Shown: positions 1 to 6,392, counted from the first letter of the stretch. The stretch: DNA of 9,795 nt from Dehalococcoidia bacterium UBA1141 (GCA_002311385.1 DCAE01000076.1:339-10133); one strand, 5' to 3'. Made by a program: numbers and translations. Notes: generated by a model from the letters alone, not told the origin.

Positions 1-127
1 GGCGAGGCCCATACATTTCAAGCCAAACCACCAAGCCAGTTCAATTAGCGACCGGAAATAGGCGGCAAATTTTGTCCCGTTTCCGACCCGGTTTTGGGCG
101 ATTCGTCAACAAACATGACGCTCTATT

Positions 128-134
128 AAGGAGG
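128..134 (+). promoter_or_regulatory. Strong Shine-Dalgarno site of the collagen-stalk surface protein gene
   Basis: AAGGAGG is a near-perfect anti-16S match four bases before the ATG at 139. It fixes the start of the gene and suggests high translation. No convincing -35/-10 pair is visible in the 127 bases to its left, so the promoter may lie outside the window. Confidence 0.85.
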
Positions 135-138
135 ACAC

Positions 139-1518
139 ATGGCCAAACCAAGGCTGATTCTTGTTCTGGCCGTAATGGCTTTAGTTCTTGCCATTCCTTC
201 AATGGTTTCCGCCCAACTGTTGCCATCGCACGTGTTGGTAGGCACTGCCATGATAGATGGCTCTTCAGCGCCGGATGGCGCAGTGGTAACAGCTTGGATC
301 AACGGGGCGGAAGTCAAATCGACCACCGTCTCAGACGGACATTATGCTCTTGTGGTCGACAAACCCGAGGAAGGGTCATTGATTTCATTCAAAGTTGATG
401 GCAACGATGCTCCAGAAATCACAACGTGGACCCAAGGCGTTGCCGAGCTCAACCTCTTCGCAACCAGTGAGCCGGTGGTGCCAGGGCGTGTGGTCAACAT
501 AGTCATGGCCGAACTTAACGATTCCGGCCAATCAGGCACAGCCGCCCTCACAGAGTTGGGACCCAATACCCGAGTGGAATTATCTCTTTCCGAGGGTACT
601 CTCCAGTCCGAATCGGTCCACATACACTTGGGACAGTGTGAAACCCCGGGTGGCGTCGATGTTGGTTTAACTAGTTACGCCGGCGGTAGTGGCGAGTCCA
701 CTAGCATGGTCGCAAAAACCATTGCTATGCTCATGGACGGTAACCACTACATCAATAACCACGAAGCTGACAATCCTGGCACCTCCACCGCCTGTGGCAA
801 CATCCCTTCCTACGTGGCAGCGACTGTTGCGACTGCCTGGGCTGGCCTTAGCCAGTACTTGGTGGACGACCGCGGCATGAGCCTCTATATGTTTACAGTG
901 GACGTAAAGGGCACGGATTCCACTGACCCAGTCGCGAACTGCACCGGACCCTGTGCCAACTTCTGGCCTCCTCTTTGGACCGCTGGAGACCCAGTCGCTA
1001 TGGACCAGCCCGAGTTCCGGGACGGCGCTAACGCAGAGATGCTGGGCACTGTTGAATGGGAAGACGGCCGGTCACAGGCCACCTACAATGGCTATCCTTT
1101 GTATTACTACTTCAAAGACCTGGCTCGAGGGGAAGTGTACGGACAATACGGGGATTGGTTCCTCCTAGCTCCGCAAGGCACCCTCTTGGTCGGGGGTACC
1201 AACGTTGACCCCGCGGGACCACTTCAGAACGGTCAGGACGGCGAGGATGGTGACGATGGTGACGATGGTGACGATGGCGCAAGGGGGGCTGAGGGCCCAG
1301 AGGGACCTGAAGGAACCGCAGGCCCATCAGGCTCTGCCGGGAATACGGGGCCGGCAGGCTTACAAGGCGCAGCAGGGCCCGCAGGAAATGCAGGTTCCGC
1401 AGGAATTCAAGGCGAAGACGGGGGCAGCGGCAGCGCCTTAGCCATCATAGCTCTGATTCTGTCGGTAGTCTCTCTCCTAGGCGCTGGCGGAGTCTTCTTC
1501 CTGAGACGAGGCAGCTAG
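139..1518 (+). CDS. Secreted, membrane-anchored mosaic protein with Lipoprotein_15-type domain and collagen-like stalk
   Basis: This 459-aa protein is predicted to be exported and held on the cell surface; its function is unknown. Residues 1-25 form a signal peptide (Lys/Arg n-region, hydrophobic core, cleavage after Val-Ser-Ala). Residues about 28-110 look like a small all-beta domain. Residues about 125-223 contain His-Ile-His at 161-163, H203, H208 and cysteines C167 and C219, which could be metal ligands and a disulfide; this part resembles CHRD-like extracellular domains. Residues about 238-347 match the 'secreted repeat of unknown function' (Lipoprotein_15/COG4315): the YxFxxD motif at 250-255, CTGPC at 268-272 followed by WPP, and a second half with YNGYPLYYY at 316-324 and GDW. 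Residues 365-433 are 23 unbroken Gly-X-Y triplets. Residues 434-455 are a transmembrane helix followed by Arg-Arg-Gly-Ser. The start is set by a strong Shine-Dalgarno site. The next gene downstream shares the N-domain/anchor layout. Domain names are from memory; the architecture is seen directly. Confidence 0.9.
   Translation: MAKPRLILVLAVMALVLAIPSMVSAQLLPSHVLVGTAMIDGSSAPDGAVVTAWINGAEVKSTTVSDGHYALVVDKPEEGSLISFKVDGNDAPEITTWTQGVAELNLFATSEPVVPGRVVNIVMAELNDSGQSGTAALTELGPNTRVELSLSEGTLQSESVHIHLGQCETPGGVDVGLTSYAGGSGESTSMVAKTIAMLMDGNHYINNHEADNPGTSTACGNIPSYVAATVATAWAGLSQYLVDDRGMSLYMFTVDVKGTDSTDPVANCTGPCANFWPPLWTAGDPVAMDQPEFRDGANAEMLGTVEWEDGRSQATYNGYPLYYYFKDLARGEVYGQYGDWFLLAPQGTLLVGGTNVDPAGPLQNGQDGEDGDDGDDGDDGARGAEGPEGPEGTAGPSGSAGNTGPAGLQGAAGPAGNAGSAGIQGEDGGSGSALAIIALILSVVSLLGAGGVFFLRRGS
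1246..1277 (+). repeat. 9-bp tandem repeat (GATGGTGAC) in the collagen-like stalk
   Basis: Three identical head-to-tail copies of GATGGTGAC plus a five-base partial copy lie inside the Gly-X-Y coding segment. They encode successive Gly-Asp-Asp triplets. The unit is a multiple of three, so gain or loss of copies would change stalk length without a frameshift. Confidence 0.9.
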
Positions 1519-1565
1519 TCTAGCTTAGATATATCCACCAAATCAGGCACCAAATTAGGCCAATG

Positions 1566-1607
1566 AACCCTGCTCCGATGCTATTGGAGCGGGGTTCTTG
1601 ATTTCTT
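1566..1607 (+). terminator. Candidate Rho-independent terminator
   Basis: An 11-bp stem (1566-1576 with 1586-1596, one G-T wobble) closes a 9-base loop and is GC-rich at its centre. It is followed by a T-rich but interrupted tract, CTTGATTTCTT. It lies 47 bases after the stop of the collagen-stalk gene, so it most likely ends that transcript and separates it from the gene at 1836. Confidence 0.7.
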
Positions 1608-1835
1608 GCGATGTCATAGGCATCCTTGTTCAGGGCCAAGTAGCCTACCAGAGCATGCCAGGACATGTATATAGTTTCAAAACTCCTCTTAAGCCGCATC
1701 CATCTCCATTGAAACGAGAATCTCCATCCGGCAGGATGTAATAAGCAATCTGCGTCCGTTAAACCCGATCAAAGACTGATGGGCGGCTGGTTCTGTTGAG
1801 GACGTCAAGACCAGGGAATCAGAAGGGGGGATGAG
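1608..1835. other. Intergenic region without a recognisable gene
   Basis: The gap between the two surface-protein genes is 317 bases (1519-1835); its left end holds the terminator. I see no supported ORF, tRNA or box pair in the rest. An AT-rich stretch near 1668-1673 (TATATA) could be a -10 element but lacks a -35 at proper distance. A small hairpin (CATCC at 1725-1729 with GGATG at 1734-1738) is the only other structure. The promoter for the downstream gene is presumably here but cannot be placed. Confidence 0.5.
1823..1830 (+). promoter_or_regulatory. Ribosome binding site deciding the GTG start at 1836
   Basis: AAGGGGGG lies five bases before GTG at 1836. The nearby ATG at 1831 opens a different frame that stops after six codons. 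Only the GTG gives a protein with a proper signal-peptide n-region (Gly-Arg-Gln-Leu-Thr before the hydrophobic core). Confidence 0.7.
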
Positions 1836-2414
1836 GTGGGGCGGCAGCTGACTTTGCTATTTCTAGCGATTATGGTGATGGCCATTTCCACTTTAGCCGC
1901 AGTGCCCCAGCAGGGGGAAAGGCCGCCTCAACCATTCTTTCAAGACTTCTATTCGGGCTCCGTTACGCTACAAGGGGCGCCCGCCCCAGCAGGCACAATA
2001 CTTATTGGTTGCTTGGTTGATTGCGAAACCAGGTTCCAAAGCAAATCCGTTGAAATCCAAGACGGTGGAATCTTTGAGATGCTTGAGGTCAATCCGACAG
2101 ACCAAGCGTTAATCGGCCTTCCGGTAAGCTTCTATATAATCAATGAATTCGGGCGTATCAAGGCCCTGGAAACAGCAGATTTTACCGCCATATTCGATTT
2201 TCACGTTGTGGATTTAACCTTCACCGATGGTCTGCCAGCGCCGACTCCCATTCCCACCGTCACTCCAACTCCCCAACCCACTCCCACAGCAATTCTACCT
2301 GTGCCTGGAGACCCGGCTATCACGGAGATTCCCCGGTTGGCGTTGATAATTGGAGCTGCCGCAGTGGCAGTAGGGGCCGGGATGATACTACTGGCCAGGC
2401 GCCGAACAGAGTAG
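1836..2414 (+). CDS. Exported membrane-anchored protein with Pro/Thr linker (unknown function)
   Basis: This 192-aa protein starts at GTG. Residues 1 to about 22 form a signal peptide ending in Thr-Leu-Ala-Ala. Residues about 36-130 look all-beta; they contain two cysteines close together (Cys-Leu-Val-Asp-Cys) and the pattern G-x-x-APAG, which parallels the first domain of the protein at 139-1518. A Pro/Thr-rich spacer follows, rich in Pro-Thr dipeptides and typical of extended cell-wall linkers. Residues about 168-187 are a Gly/Ala-rich transmembrane helix, and the end is Arg-Arg-Arg-Thr-Glu. The layout implies a globular domain displayed outside the membrane on a stiff linker. I do not recognise a named family and no enzymatic motif is visible. 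The upstream gene has its own terminator, so this is probably a separate transcript. The gene converges with the hydrolase gene to its right. Confidence 0.85.
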   Translation: MGRQLTLLFLAIMVMAISTLAAVPQQGERPPQPFFQDFYSGSVTLQGAPAPAGTILIGCLVDCETRFQSKSVEIQDGGIFEMLEVNPTDQALIGLPVSFYIINEFGRIKALETADFTAIFDFHVVDLTFTDGLPAPTPIPTVTPTPQPTPTAILPVPGDPAITEIPRLALIIGAAAVAVGAGMILLARRRTE

Positions 2415-2495
2415 TCTCCATCGACACATTTTAGGAAACACATCCCGGGATTAGCCCTTCTCATGAAGCCTGGAGAGGCCTTTCCTACTATACTT

Positions 2496-2522
2496 GGCAA
2501 CCGGCCTTGCCAGCCGCTTGCC
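2496..2522. terminator. Hairpin between convergent genes, possible bidirectional transcription end
   Basis: A stem of 5+4 bp with a C/C mismatch (2496-2505 with 2513-2522) closes a 7-base loop, in the 117-bp gap between two genes that point at each other. Neither side has a clear T-run, so a classical intrinsic terminator is not proven. A second wide inverted repeat (TAGGAAA at 2432-2438 with TTTCCTA at 2481-2487) lies in the same gap. The position makes a termination role plausible. Confidence 0.3.
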
Positions 2523-2531
2523 CGTGACGTT

Positions 2532-3176
2532 CTAGGCTGCCCGGCCCTGCGGCGCCAACAGAACCACCCTCATGTCCGGTGTAAGGTTGGATGAGGTAGC
2601 AATCAACCGCGGTTGTGTTTGCGCCTCGCTCAGTCCCATTCGGCTCAAGAAAACGTCCACCCCTTGCAATGCTTCGTCTATCGGCGGGACGCTGTAATGC
2701 ATGGGAATCACAACCTTGGGGCCCAGGTCCTGCATCAACTGAAGCACCGCATCCAAATCCAGGGTGCAACCGCCTCCCGTTGGCACCAGCAGCACATCCA
2801 CCGGAGACAAGTCATCAACTTGCTGGGGGCTCAGTGGTTCTGTAATGTCACCTAAATGGCAGATATTTACCCCGTCCATCTCTATGGAATAGGCGACGTT
2901 ACGCTGGTCCGTTGCTGTGTTCGGAGGCAAAGGCGTCATAACGCCCCGGACGCTTATCCCCGAGAATTCGTACTCGCCAGGGGCACTGAACACCTTGGGC
3001 GCCCCCGCCAAATCCTCCACGCTACCGTGATTCGGATGGGTATTGCTGATGGTGACTACCGTAGAAGGCCGGACTTCCGGCTTCAATCCCAATGAAAGAG
3101 GATAAGGGTCGGTGATGACCACAAGCTCATCGGACCTCAGGCGAAAACAGGAGTGTCCCAACCAGGTTATGTCCAC
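2532..3176 (-). CDS. Metallo-beta-lactamase-fold hydrolase (Lactamase_B_3 / UPF0173-like)
   Basis: This 214-aa protein has the layout of small cytoplasmic metal-dependent hydrolases of the metallo-beta-lactamase superfamily: Gly-His-Ser at 7-9 after a first beta strand, T-D-P at 22-24, His-Leu-Gly-Asp at 107-110, and Pro-Met-His-Tyr at 158-161. There is no signal peptide. The usual S-H-x-H-x-D-H metal motif appears at 44-50 as S-N-T-H-P-N-H, so the first His and the Asp are both Asn. This may change metal content or activity. The length fits the family (about 210-230 aa). The start is GTG at 3176, preceded on the minus strand by AGGAG with a 10-base gap. The gene is divergent from polX and convergent with the gene at 1836. 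The substrate cannot be told from sequence. The fold assignment is confident; the catalytic status is not. Confidence 0.9.
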   Translation of the reverse strand: MDITWLGHSCFRLRSDELVVITDPYPLSLGLKPEVRPSTVVTISNTHPNHGSVEDLAGAPKVFSAPGEYEFSGISVRGVMTPLPPNTATDQRNVAYSIEMDGVNICHLGDITEPLSPQQVDDLSPVDVLLVPTGGGCTLDLDAVLQLMQDLGPKVVIPMHYSVPPIDEALQGVDVFLSRMGLSEAQTQPRLIATSSNLTPDMRVVLLAPQGRAA

Positions 3177-3186
3177 GATTATGCCG

Positions 3187-3191
3187 CTCCT
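3187..3191 (-). promoter_or_regulatory. Ribosome binding site of the hydrolase gene
   Basis: Read on the minus strand, AGGAG lies 10 bases before the GTG at 3176-3174. It supports this GTG as the start; the protein begins directly with the family's first beta strand. Confidence 0.6.
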
Positions 3192-3270
3192 AAGCCTTAC
3201 TTACTTACAAGTTTATCAAGGGGTGGTAAAAGTTGGCCGTGAATCTTGAGTGTGGTTTACTGTGAGCGTT

Positions 3271-3299
3271 GATAGCAACAAAGAGGAAAGTTCGCTATC
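3271..3299. repeat. Inverted repeat (GATAGCAAC / GTT-C-GCTATC)
   Basis: The arms 3271-3279 and 3290-3299 pair over 9 bp with one bulged C and a 10-base purine-rich loop. It lies about 45 bases upstream of the TATAAT box, where a regulator-binding site would sit, and also in the possible 5' leader of the divergent gene. Confidence 0.45.
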
Positions 3300-3344
3300 T
3301 CCTGATTCATGGTGGTTTCTCTGGGGGCTAAGGCGAGTATAGAG

Positions 3345-3350
3345 TATAAT
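3345..3350 (+). promoter_or_regulatory. Candidate sigma-70-type -10 element upstream of polX
   Basis: TATAAT is an exact consensus -10 box within an AT-rich patch. At 17 bases upstream the -35 position reads TGGGGG, a poor match to TTGACA, so the promoter may be activator-dependent. Transcription would begin near 3357, leaving about 300 bases before the polX start. Confidence 0.5.
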
Positions 3351-3370
3351 AACATTGTTTATGGCCGGTC

Positions 3371-3407
3371 AACGACCGTGGAGTCACTTCAACGCAGGAC
3401 GGTCGTT
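3371..3407 (+). promoter_or_regulatory. Perfect 9-bp stem-loop at the start of the putative polX leader RNA
   Basis: AACGACCGT (3371-3379) and ACGGTCGTT (3399-3407) are perfect inverted copies around a 19-base loop. It begins about 14 bases after the inferred transcription start. No T-run follows closely, so it is not a standard terminator. It could be a 5' RNA structure, part of a small RNA, or a dyad bound by a protein. Confidence 0.5.
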
Positions 3408-3456
3408 ACAACGTCTCAAAAAATGCAAAATTAGAGTTTGCCACAGTCTACTTCGT

Positions 3457-3499
3457 GGGCTGAGTTAGCCTCTAGACTATCTAATGAGGAAATTAGCCC
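3457..3499 (+). promoter_or_regulatory. Imperfect stem-loop with a competing inner hairpin
   Basis: GGGCTGAGTT (3457-3466) pairs with AAATTAGCCC (3490-3499) with one wobble and one mismatch. The left arm can instead form a short hairpin on its own (GGCT/AGCC, 3458-3470), so the two folds exclude each other. This is suggestive only; no known riboswitch motif is recognised. Confidence 0.3.
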
Positions 3500-3650
3500 T
3501 TAAATCGACTCTCACAGCTTTTCAGACATGAACCAAGCACAATCCGTCGACTCCCCATCGGTTATTTAGCTGTGAATGCAAGAATGGGCCAAAATAAATC
3601 TACAGGCCAGTCCCCGCTATGTTAGTCAGCCAAGTGTCAATCAGACAATT

Positions 3651-3655
3651 GAGGA
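3651..3655 (+). promoter_or_regulatory. Ribosome binding site deciding the polX start
   Basis: GAGGA lies 7 bases before the ATG at 3663. An in-frame ATG at 3576 would add 29 residues with no family similarity and has no such site, so 3663 is preferred. Confidence 0.75.
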
Positions 3656-3662
3656 AAAACCC

Positions 3663-5438
3663 ATGGCGGTAAATAACGACGACATTGCCCAATTGTTCCA
3701 GAACATGGGCACGCTGCTTGAGATGAAAGGCGACTCGGTTTTCAAAGTGAGGGCCTACCAGCGAGCCGCCCGAACCATCGAGAACCTGTCCTTTCCCTTG
3801 GCTCAAGCCGTCGCCGACGGCACCGACTTGAAGAATATACCCGGCATTGGCAAAGCCATCAACGACAAGATTCACGAACTTCTGGACTCCGGTCGAGTGT
3901 CCGCCTATGAAAAGCTGGTGGGAGAGTTGCCTGACGGCGTTTTGACCCTCATGGATGTTCCCGGCGTCGGCCCCAAGACCGCCATGCTCATCACCCAAGA
4001 GTTGCAGATCAGTACCATCGAAGGCGTTGAGCGGGCTGTACAGGACGGCAGAATGGCCGCCTTGCCAAGAATGGGCCAGAAGGCTGCGGACAACATCCTG
4101 CGCCACGTCAAGAACCTGCACACCAAGGATCAGAGAACCCCCATAGGCCAGGCCTTACCCTTGGCCGAAGAAGTCATCAGCCAACTCCGCCGAGCTTGCC
4201 CCGACATCGGCCCTCTTTTCCCAGCGGGCAGCCTCAGAAGGTGGGAAGAGACCATCGGCGATATAGACTTGGTGGGAACGTCACCCAACCCGGAGCAGGC
4301 CGGAGACGCCTTGGTTGCTCTGGACATCGTTCGAGAGGTGGTGGTTCACGGCCCAAAAAAGACCAGTGTTATCGTGGAGCCCGGGGTACAGGTGGACCTG
4401 CGGCTGAGCGACCCTGGCTCGTTTGGAGCAATGCTCCAGTACTTTACGGGCAGCCAGCAGCACAATATTCGCCTCCGAGACTACGCCAACCGCATGGGGC
4501 TTTCCCTGAACGAATACGGGATTACCGACCTGAGCACCGGAAAGGTTGAGGAGTTCCCCGACGAAACAGCTTTTTATGCCCGCTTGGGGTTGCCCTACAT
4601 ATCACCGGAATTAAGGCTGGGAATGTGGGAGTTGGACTCCGCCCAAGAAGGCCGATTGCCGGACTTGGTCCAAGAGTCCGACCTTACCGGCGACCTCCAT
4701 TTGCATAGCGATTGGAGCGACGGCCGCGACCCCATAGAAGCCATGGTGGTCGCTGCGGCGGACCAAGGCTATCAATATATGGCCTTGACCGACCATTCTT
4801 CGGGCCGCGGCATCGCCAATGGTCTATCCGATGAACGGCTGAGCGAGCAGATTGCTCTACTGCGCGCCCTCCAAAGCAAGCACTCTATAAAGATTCTGTG
4901 CGGCTCTGAGGTGGACATACGGGCCGACGGGACATTAGACTATCCAGACGAGTTACTAGCCCAACTGGACGTGGTGGTGGCATCGGTCCATTCTGCCATG
5001 GGCCAGGACAGCGAAACTATGACACAACGTATTATCAAGGCCATGCACCATCCGGCCGTGACCATCATTGGTCACCTTTCCACCCGGTTGATCGGGCGGC
5101 GGGAGCCCACTGAGTTCGACTTGGAGGCTGTGCTCCAAGCGGCCAGGGAAACTGGCACGGCCCTGGAAATAAACGCCTCCCCCGAGCGGTTGGACCTGAA
5201 AGATATTCACGCCTACCGGGCCAGAGAGTTGGGTGTGCCGTTGGTAGTTAGCACCGACTCTCATCACTACGCTGATTTACCCCAAAGGCGTTTCGGCATA
5301 GCCGTCGCCCGCCGTGCTTGGTGCGAGTCCAAACACCTCCTAAACACTCTGCCGGTTGACCAATTCCTCGCTTTCATCAAGGCCCCCAAGCCGGGACGCT
5401 TGAGTGTCTTCGACGCAGCCTTAGCCAGGGGCAATTAG
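3663..5438 (+). CDS. polX: DNA polymerase X family protein with C-terminal PHP domain
   Basis: This is a 591-aa cytoplasmic repair enzyme, close to the roughly 570 aa of characterised bacterial PolX. Family members fill short gaps during base-excision repair, and the PHP part gives 3'-5' exonuclease and related phosphoesterase activity. Helix-hairpin-helix motifs for DNA backbone contact are at 59-66 (IPGIGKAI), 99-107 (VPGVGPKTA) and a weaker one at 134-142. The polymerase palm has GS at 189-190, GDID with catalytic D200 and D202, and the third Asp D245. YFTGS at 260-264 matches the nucleotide-site region. The PHP domain spans about 340-575 with all expected metal ligands: H346, H348, D353, H378, E416, H443, H471, D532 and H534. 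Both active sites therefore look intact. The start at 3663 is chosen by its GAGGA site. The stop is one base before the next ATG, so the downstream unknown gene is co-transcribed and probably translationally coupled. Confidence 0.97.
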   Translation: MAVNNDDIAQLFQNMGTLLEMKGDSVFKVRAYQRAARTIENLSFPLAQAVADGTDLKNIPGIGKAINDKIHELLDSGRVSAYEKLVGELPDGVLTLMDVPGVGPKTAMLITQELQISTIEGVERAVQDGRMAALPRMGQKAADNILRHVKNLHTKDQRTPIGQALPLAEEVISQLRRACPDIGPLFPAGSLRRWEETIGDIDLVGTSPNPEQAGDALVALDIVREVVVHGPKKTSVIVEPGVQVDLRLSDPGSFGAMLQYFTGSQQHNIRLRDYANRMGLSLNEYGITDLSTGKVEEFPDETAFYARLGLPYISPELRLGMWELDSAQEGRLPDLVQESDLTGDLHLHSDWSDGRDPIEAMVVAAADQGYQYMALTDHSSGRGIANGLSDERLSEQIALLRALQSKHSIKILCGSEVDIRADGTLDYPDELLAQLDVVVASVHSAMGQDSETMTQRIIKAMHHPAVTIIGHLSTRLIGRREPTEFDLEAVLQAARETGTALEINASPERLDLKDIHAYRARELGVPLVVSTDSHHYADLPQRRFGIAVARRAWCESKHLLNTLPVDQFLAFIKAPKPGRLSVFDAALARGN

Positions 5439-5439
5439 C

Positions 5440-6177
5440 ATGGACCCAGAAATCAACCAAAGCCCGTTTCCGGGTGAAGTCGAAGATCCCAGTCTGGCTC
5501 AGCAGACTCCGGAGGCTTTGCTGCACTTGAAAAACCGGGTGCTGTCGGGAACGCCTTGGCACCTGGCTCTGTTGGAGGCCATTGGCCTGTGGACGCTGCC
5601 TCAGGAAGAGTTCCAAGGCCGCACCTACCAGTACCTGATTCACGGTGAAGCATTCGATTGGCTGGTTCTGGCGGAAAGGTTATGTGTCGAACTGGACGGG
5701 ATCATCCCTGATAAAGAAAAAGAAACCTTGCTATTTACCGGCAAATTCCCCGAGCCCGTGGAGCCGGAGAAGTTTCGCGAGTTGTTGGGCGCCAAGAAGC
5801 ACGGAGCCTACCTGAATTTCTGGTACGGCGTGGTGGTGGAAGAGGCACTGCAGTTATCTGTGGAAGAGGCCGTGCGCAAGAGGCACATCGCCAGGTGTTA
5901 TTCGGATAGCGAGGACATGATTGAAGAAGCCTTCAGCCATCTTTACGAGGCTTCCAAGGCCGACCTAATCGAGCAGTTCCGTACCGAAGTGCACCTCAGC
6001 AGTCGCATCCCACTTAGCCTTTCCGACACTAAGCAGTTCACCTACTGGCTCCATAAACGGCGGATAAAAATCTGGGACCCAGCGCGGGTGGCCAGTGACA
6101 CAAACCGTGGTATGAAGCGGTTAGAAGTCTTGGAAGAAGCAACAGCCGTGGCCGCACCCGAGAAGGTCGGGGTTTAA
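5440..6177 (+). CDS. Uncharacterised acidic, mostly helical protein coupled to polX
   Basis: I do not recognise this 245-aa protein. It starts one base after the polX stop, with AGGGG at 5427-5431 inside the end of polX as ribosome binding site, 8 bases before the ATG. It has no signal peptide, no membrane helix and no metal-binding Cys/His cluster. Residues about 24-180 are rich in Leu, Glu and aromatics and look alpha-helical. Notable stretches are WHLALLEAIGLW at 40-51, a Trp/Tyr-rich segment at 124-129 and a basic patch KRRIKIW at 206-212 near the end. The last 15 residues look disordered. The tight coupling suggests a role linked to PolX or to DNA repair, but this is inference from position only. 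A structured cytoplasmic protein is likely; the function is open. Confidence 0.85.
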   Translation: MDPEINQSPFPGEVEDPSLAQQTPEALLHLKNRVLSGTPWHLALLEAIGLWTLPQEEFQGRTYQYLIHGEAFDWLVLAERLCVELDGIIPDKEKETLLFTGKFPEPVEPEKFRELLGAKKHGAYLNFWYGVVVEEALQLSVEEAVRKRHIARCYSDSEDMIEEAFSHLYEASKADLIEQFRTEVHLSSRIPLSLSDTKQFTYWLHKRRIKIWDPARVASDTNRGMKRLEVLEEATAVAAPEKVGV

Positions 6178-6333
6178 CGTTCCAACTGTTTCCCGTTGTC
6201 GGCTGATATCTATATTCGTCCACCGATTCTCCAAAACAAACCCCAACAACAAGAGACATTCCCTTACTCACTACTGCTTCCCCGGCATCTCCCTCTAAGC
6301 TGACCTTTCGCCCCTTAACCACACCGATTCTCA

Positions 6334-6363
6334 TGGACGCTCCCAGCCTATCAATGATATATT
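6334..6363 (+). promoter_or_regulatory. Weak candidate promoter for valS
   Basis: TATATT at 6358-6363 could be a -10 element, with TGGACG at 6334-6339 (four of six consensus bases) 18 bases upstream as -35. Transcription would begin near 6370, giving a leader of about 88 bases that contains the large hairpin. The rest of the 280-bp gap (6178-6333) shows no clear feature. Confidence 0.3.
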
Positions 6364-6392
6364 TGCTTGGAGTTCGCTCCTGATTTTTAGAT

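Larger units (their letters stand above)
3177..3662. other. Divergent intergenic region with promoter and several inverted repeats
   Basis: These 486 bases between the minus-strand hydrolase and plus-strand polX hold no ORF I can support. They contain a hairpin at 3271-3299, a perfect TATAAT at 3345-3350, a 9-bp perfect inverted repeat at 3371-3407, a longer imperfect one at 3457-3499, and the polX ribosome binding site. The minus-strand promoter for the hydrolase could not be located. The amount of structure after the TATAAT suggests a long leader RNA for polX or an independent small RNA. Confidence 0.6.

Noticed and set aside
1205..1441. Alternative-frame ORF inside the collagen-like segment
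   Set aside because: It is produced by the repetitive GC-rich Gly-X-Y coding sequence. The frame starting at 139 has the signal peptide, domains and anchor.
1831..1851. Six-codon frame from the ATG at 1831 overlapping the GTG start at 1836
   Set aside because: It stops at once. The GTG frame gives a full signal peptide and a long protein, so the ATG is most likely chance.
3351..3600. tRNA or tmRNA gene in the polX upstream region
   Set aside because: No T-arm GGTTCRANTCC-like box, acceptor stem or CCA end is seen.
3576..3662. 29-residue N-terminal extension of PolX from an upstream in-frame ATG
   Set aside because: The extension has no family similarity and no ribosome binding site, while GAGGA lies 7 bases before the ATG at 3663.
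3600..4121. 173-aa minus-strand ORF opposite the start of polX
   Set aside because: It lies antisense to the helix-hairpin-helix region of PolX, has no recognisable motif, and follows from the codon bias of the real gene.
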